DNA from: Pseudomonadota bacterium | GTDB taxonomy: Bacteria > Pseudomonadota > Alphaproteobacteria > Dongiales > Dongiaceae | Reading direction: 5' to 3' | Length of the DNA stretch: 64,000 nt | Assembly (NCBI GenBank): GCA_021792365.1 | Contig: JAJYUT010000002.1 | Coordinates: forward strand, 950,313 to 1,014,312 | In this document: positions 63,587 to 64,000 of the stretch, one piece after another | How positions within the stretch are numbered: position 1 is the first letter of the stretch | Layout of the letters: each line of letters starts with the position of its first letter | Translations under genes and position numbers: made by a program | The notes under the pieces: model-generated | The model's database searches: none | The model's input: only the letters and a program-made list of their open reading frames with translations | What the model was told of the DNA's origin: nothing

Positions 63587-64000
63587 GTACGCAAGATCGG
63601 CGGGAGAATTCGTTCGCATCGCCGCGAACGGCGCCATCGTCGCGCTGTTCCTGTTCCCGCTGGCGTGGATGATCGCCGGCGCCTTCAAGAGCGAGGGCGA
63701 CCTGCTGTCGCCCGATCCGGTCTGGTTCTTCGCGCCTGTCCTGGACCATTGGCGCTTCATATTCGCGAACTGGGCAGTCGAGCACCACCTCGTCAACAGC
63801 GCGATCATCAGCATCGCCACGACTTTGGCGACGCTGGCGCTGGGCTTCCCCGCGGCCTACGGCCTGTCGCGCTTCCCGCTGTGGCGGAAGGACGCGATCC
63901 TGTTCGACATCCTCAGCCTCAAGATGATCCCCCCGATCGCCTCGGCCGTCCCGCTGTTCATCCTCGCCAAGCAGGTCGGGCTCTACAACACGCACGCCGT
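63576..64000 (+). CDS. Sugar ABC transporter permease (MalG/UgpE type), 3' truncated
   Basis: The ATG at 63576 overlaps the first permease by 11 bases and the frame is open to the window end (141 codons visible). The sequence (GAIVALFLFPLAWMIAGAFK, PDPVWFFAPVLDHWRFIFAN, SIATTLATLALGFPAAYGLS, MIPPIASAVPLFILAKQVGL) matches MalG-type permeases, whose EAA loop would come later. The rest of the gene, and probably an ATPase, lie outside the window. Confidence 0.9.
   Translation, partial: MQNEYARSAGEFVRIAANGAIVALFLFPLAWMIAGAFKSEGDLLSPDPVWFFAPVLDHWRFIFANWAVEHHLVNSAIISIATTLATLALGFPAAYGLSRFPLWRKDAILFDILSLKMIPPIASAVPLFILAKQVGLYNTHA

Noticed and set aside
62686-63672. 328-codon frame overlapping the first sugar permease
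   Set aside because: It lacks hydrophobic helices and is a +1/+2 shadow; the correct second permease starts at 63576 in another frame.

Overview
The window is a GC-rich, densely coded stretch of bacterial chromosome. The gene content points to an alphaproteobacterium, most likely of the Rhodospirillales type: a PAS_5-type protein, a DUF2336 protein, a glyQ-glyS-ppdK run, an alpha-type ornithine/lysine decarboxylase and an STAS-fused MlaE permease. The genus cannot be fixed from the sequence alone. I see no phage, insertion sequence, CRISPR array or replication origin. The only RNA gene recognised is a tRNA-Pro(CGG) at 35210-35286.

Layout. 1-4389: the 3' part of an HtrA/DegP protease with a good intrinsic terminator, a PAS_5 protein, and a bicupin closely followed by a D-aminoacylase-like amidohydrolase. 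4594-9728: a signalling cluster of a secreted FecR-domain protein with a glycine-rich tail, a CHASE2-PAS histidine kinase, a small PepSY-like exported protein and a class III adenylate cyclase. 9731-16353: a DUF1330 protein, then glyQ-glyS-ppdK on the minus strand behind a palindromic leader, and a cysteine-rich copper-binding protein. 16476-21642: a minus-strand sugar catabolic operon (isomerase, binding protein, permease, ATPase, Gfo/Idh oxidoreductase). 21643-22520: a gene-poor gap. 22521-25667: two-way housekeeping genes (GST, PP0621-like, TrmN6-like methyltransferase, DUF2007, polyprenyl diphosphate synthase). 25750-33249: a LysR regulator, an amidinotransferase-fold hydrolase and a complete peptide/opine-type ABC transporter. 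33330-38488: PhoD phosphatase, tRNA-Pro, small unknown genes, a hemerythrin protein, a membrane protein and an HxlR regulator. 38747-44699: an acyl-CoA dehydrogenase-like flavoprotein, two small lipoproteins, an FAD-linked 2-hydroxyacid dehydrogenase plus an unusual proline-racemase-family protein, and an overlapping FkbM methyltransferase/2OG oxygenase pair. 44757-50760: DUF2336, a class III aminotransferase and an Mla-type lipid transport operon. 50868-56750: an epimerase-like cupin, a host-attachment protein, ornithine/lysine decarboxylase with a structured leader, Lrp regulator, apt, GST, and an amidase coupled to a small secreted protein. 56926-64000: an aromatic amino acid decarboxylase family protein, a membrane-anchored ATP-grasp protein, and a divergently arranged carbohydrate ABC system with its DeoR regulator, running off the window end.

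Working together: three separate ABC import systems (ribose/fructose type, peptide/opine type, and family 1 sugar type), several amino acid and hydroxy acid enzymes, amidases and GSTs describe a heterotroph that scavenges plant- or soil-derived small molecules. The most unusual points are the leader of the decarboxylase gene (a hairpin overlapped by a short ORF that ends in an ATGA overlap with the enzyme), the proline-racemase-family protein with both catalytic cysteines replaced, the FecR/CHASE2 signalling cluster, and a set of perfect palindromes at regulatory positions.
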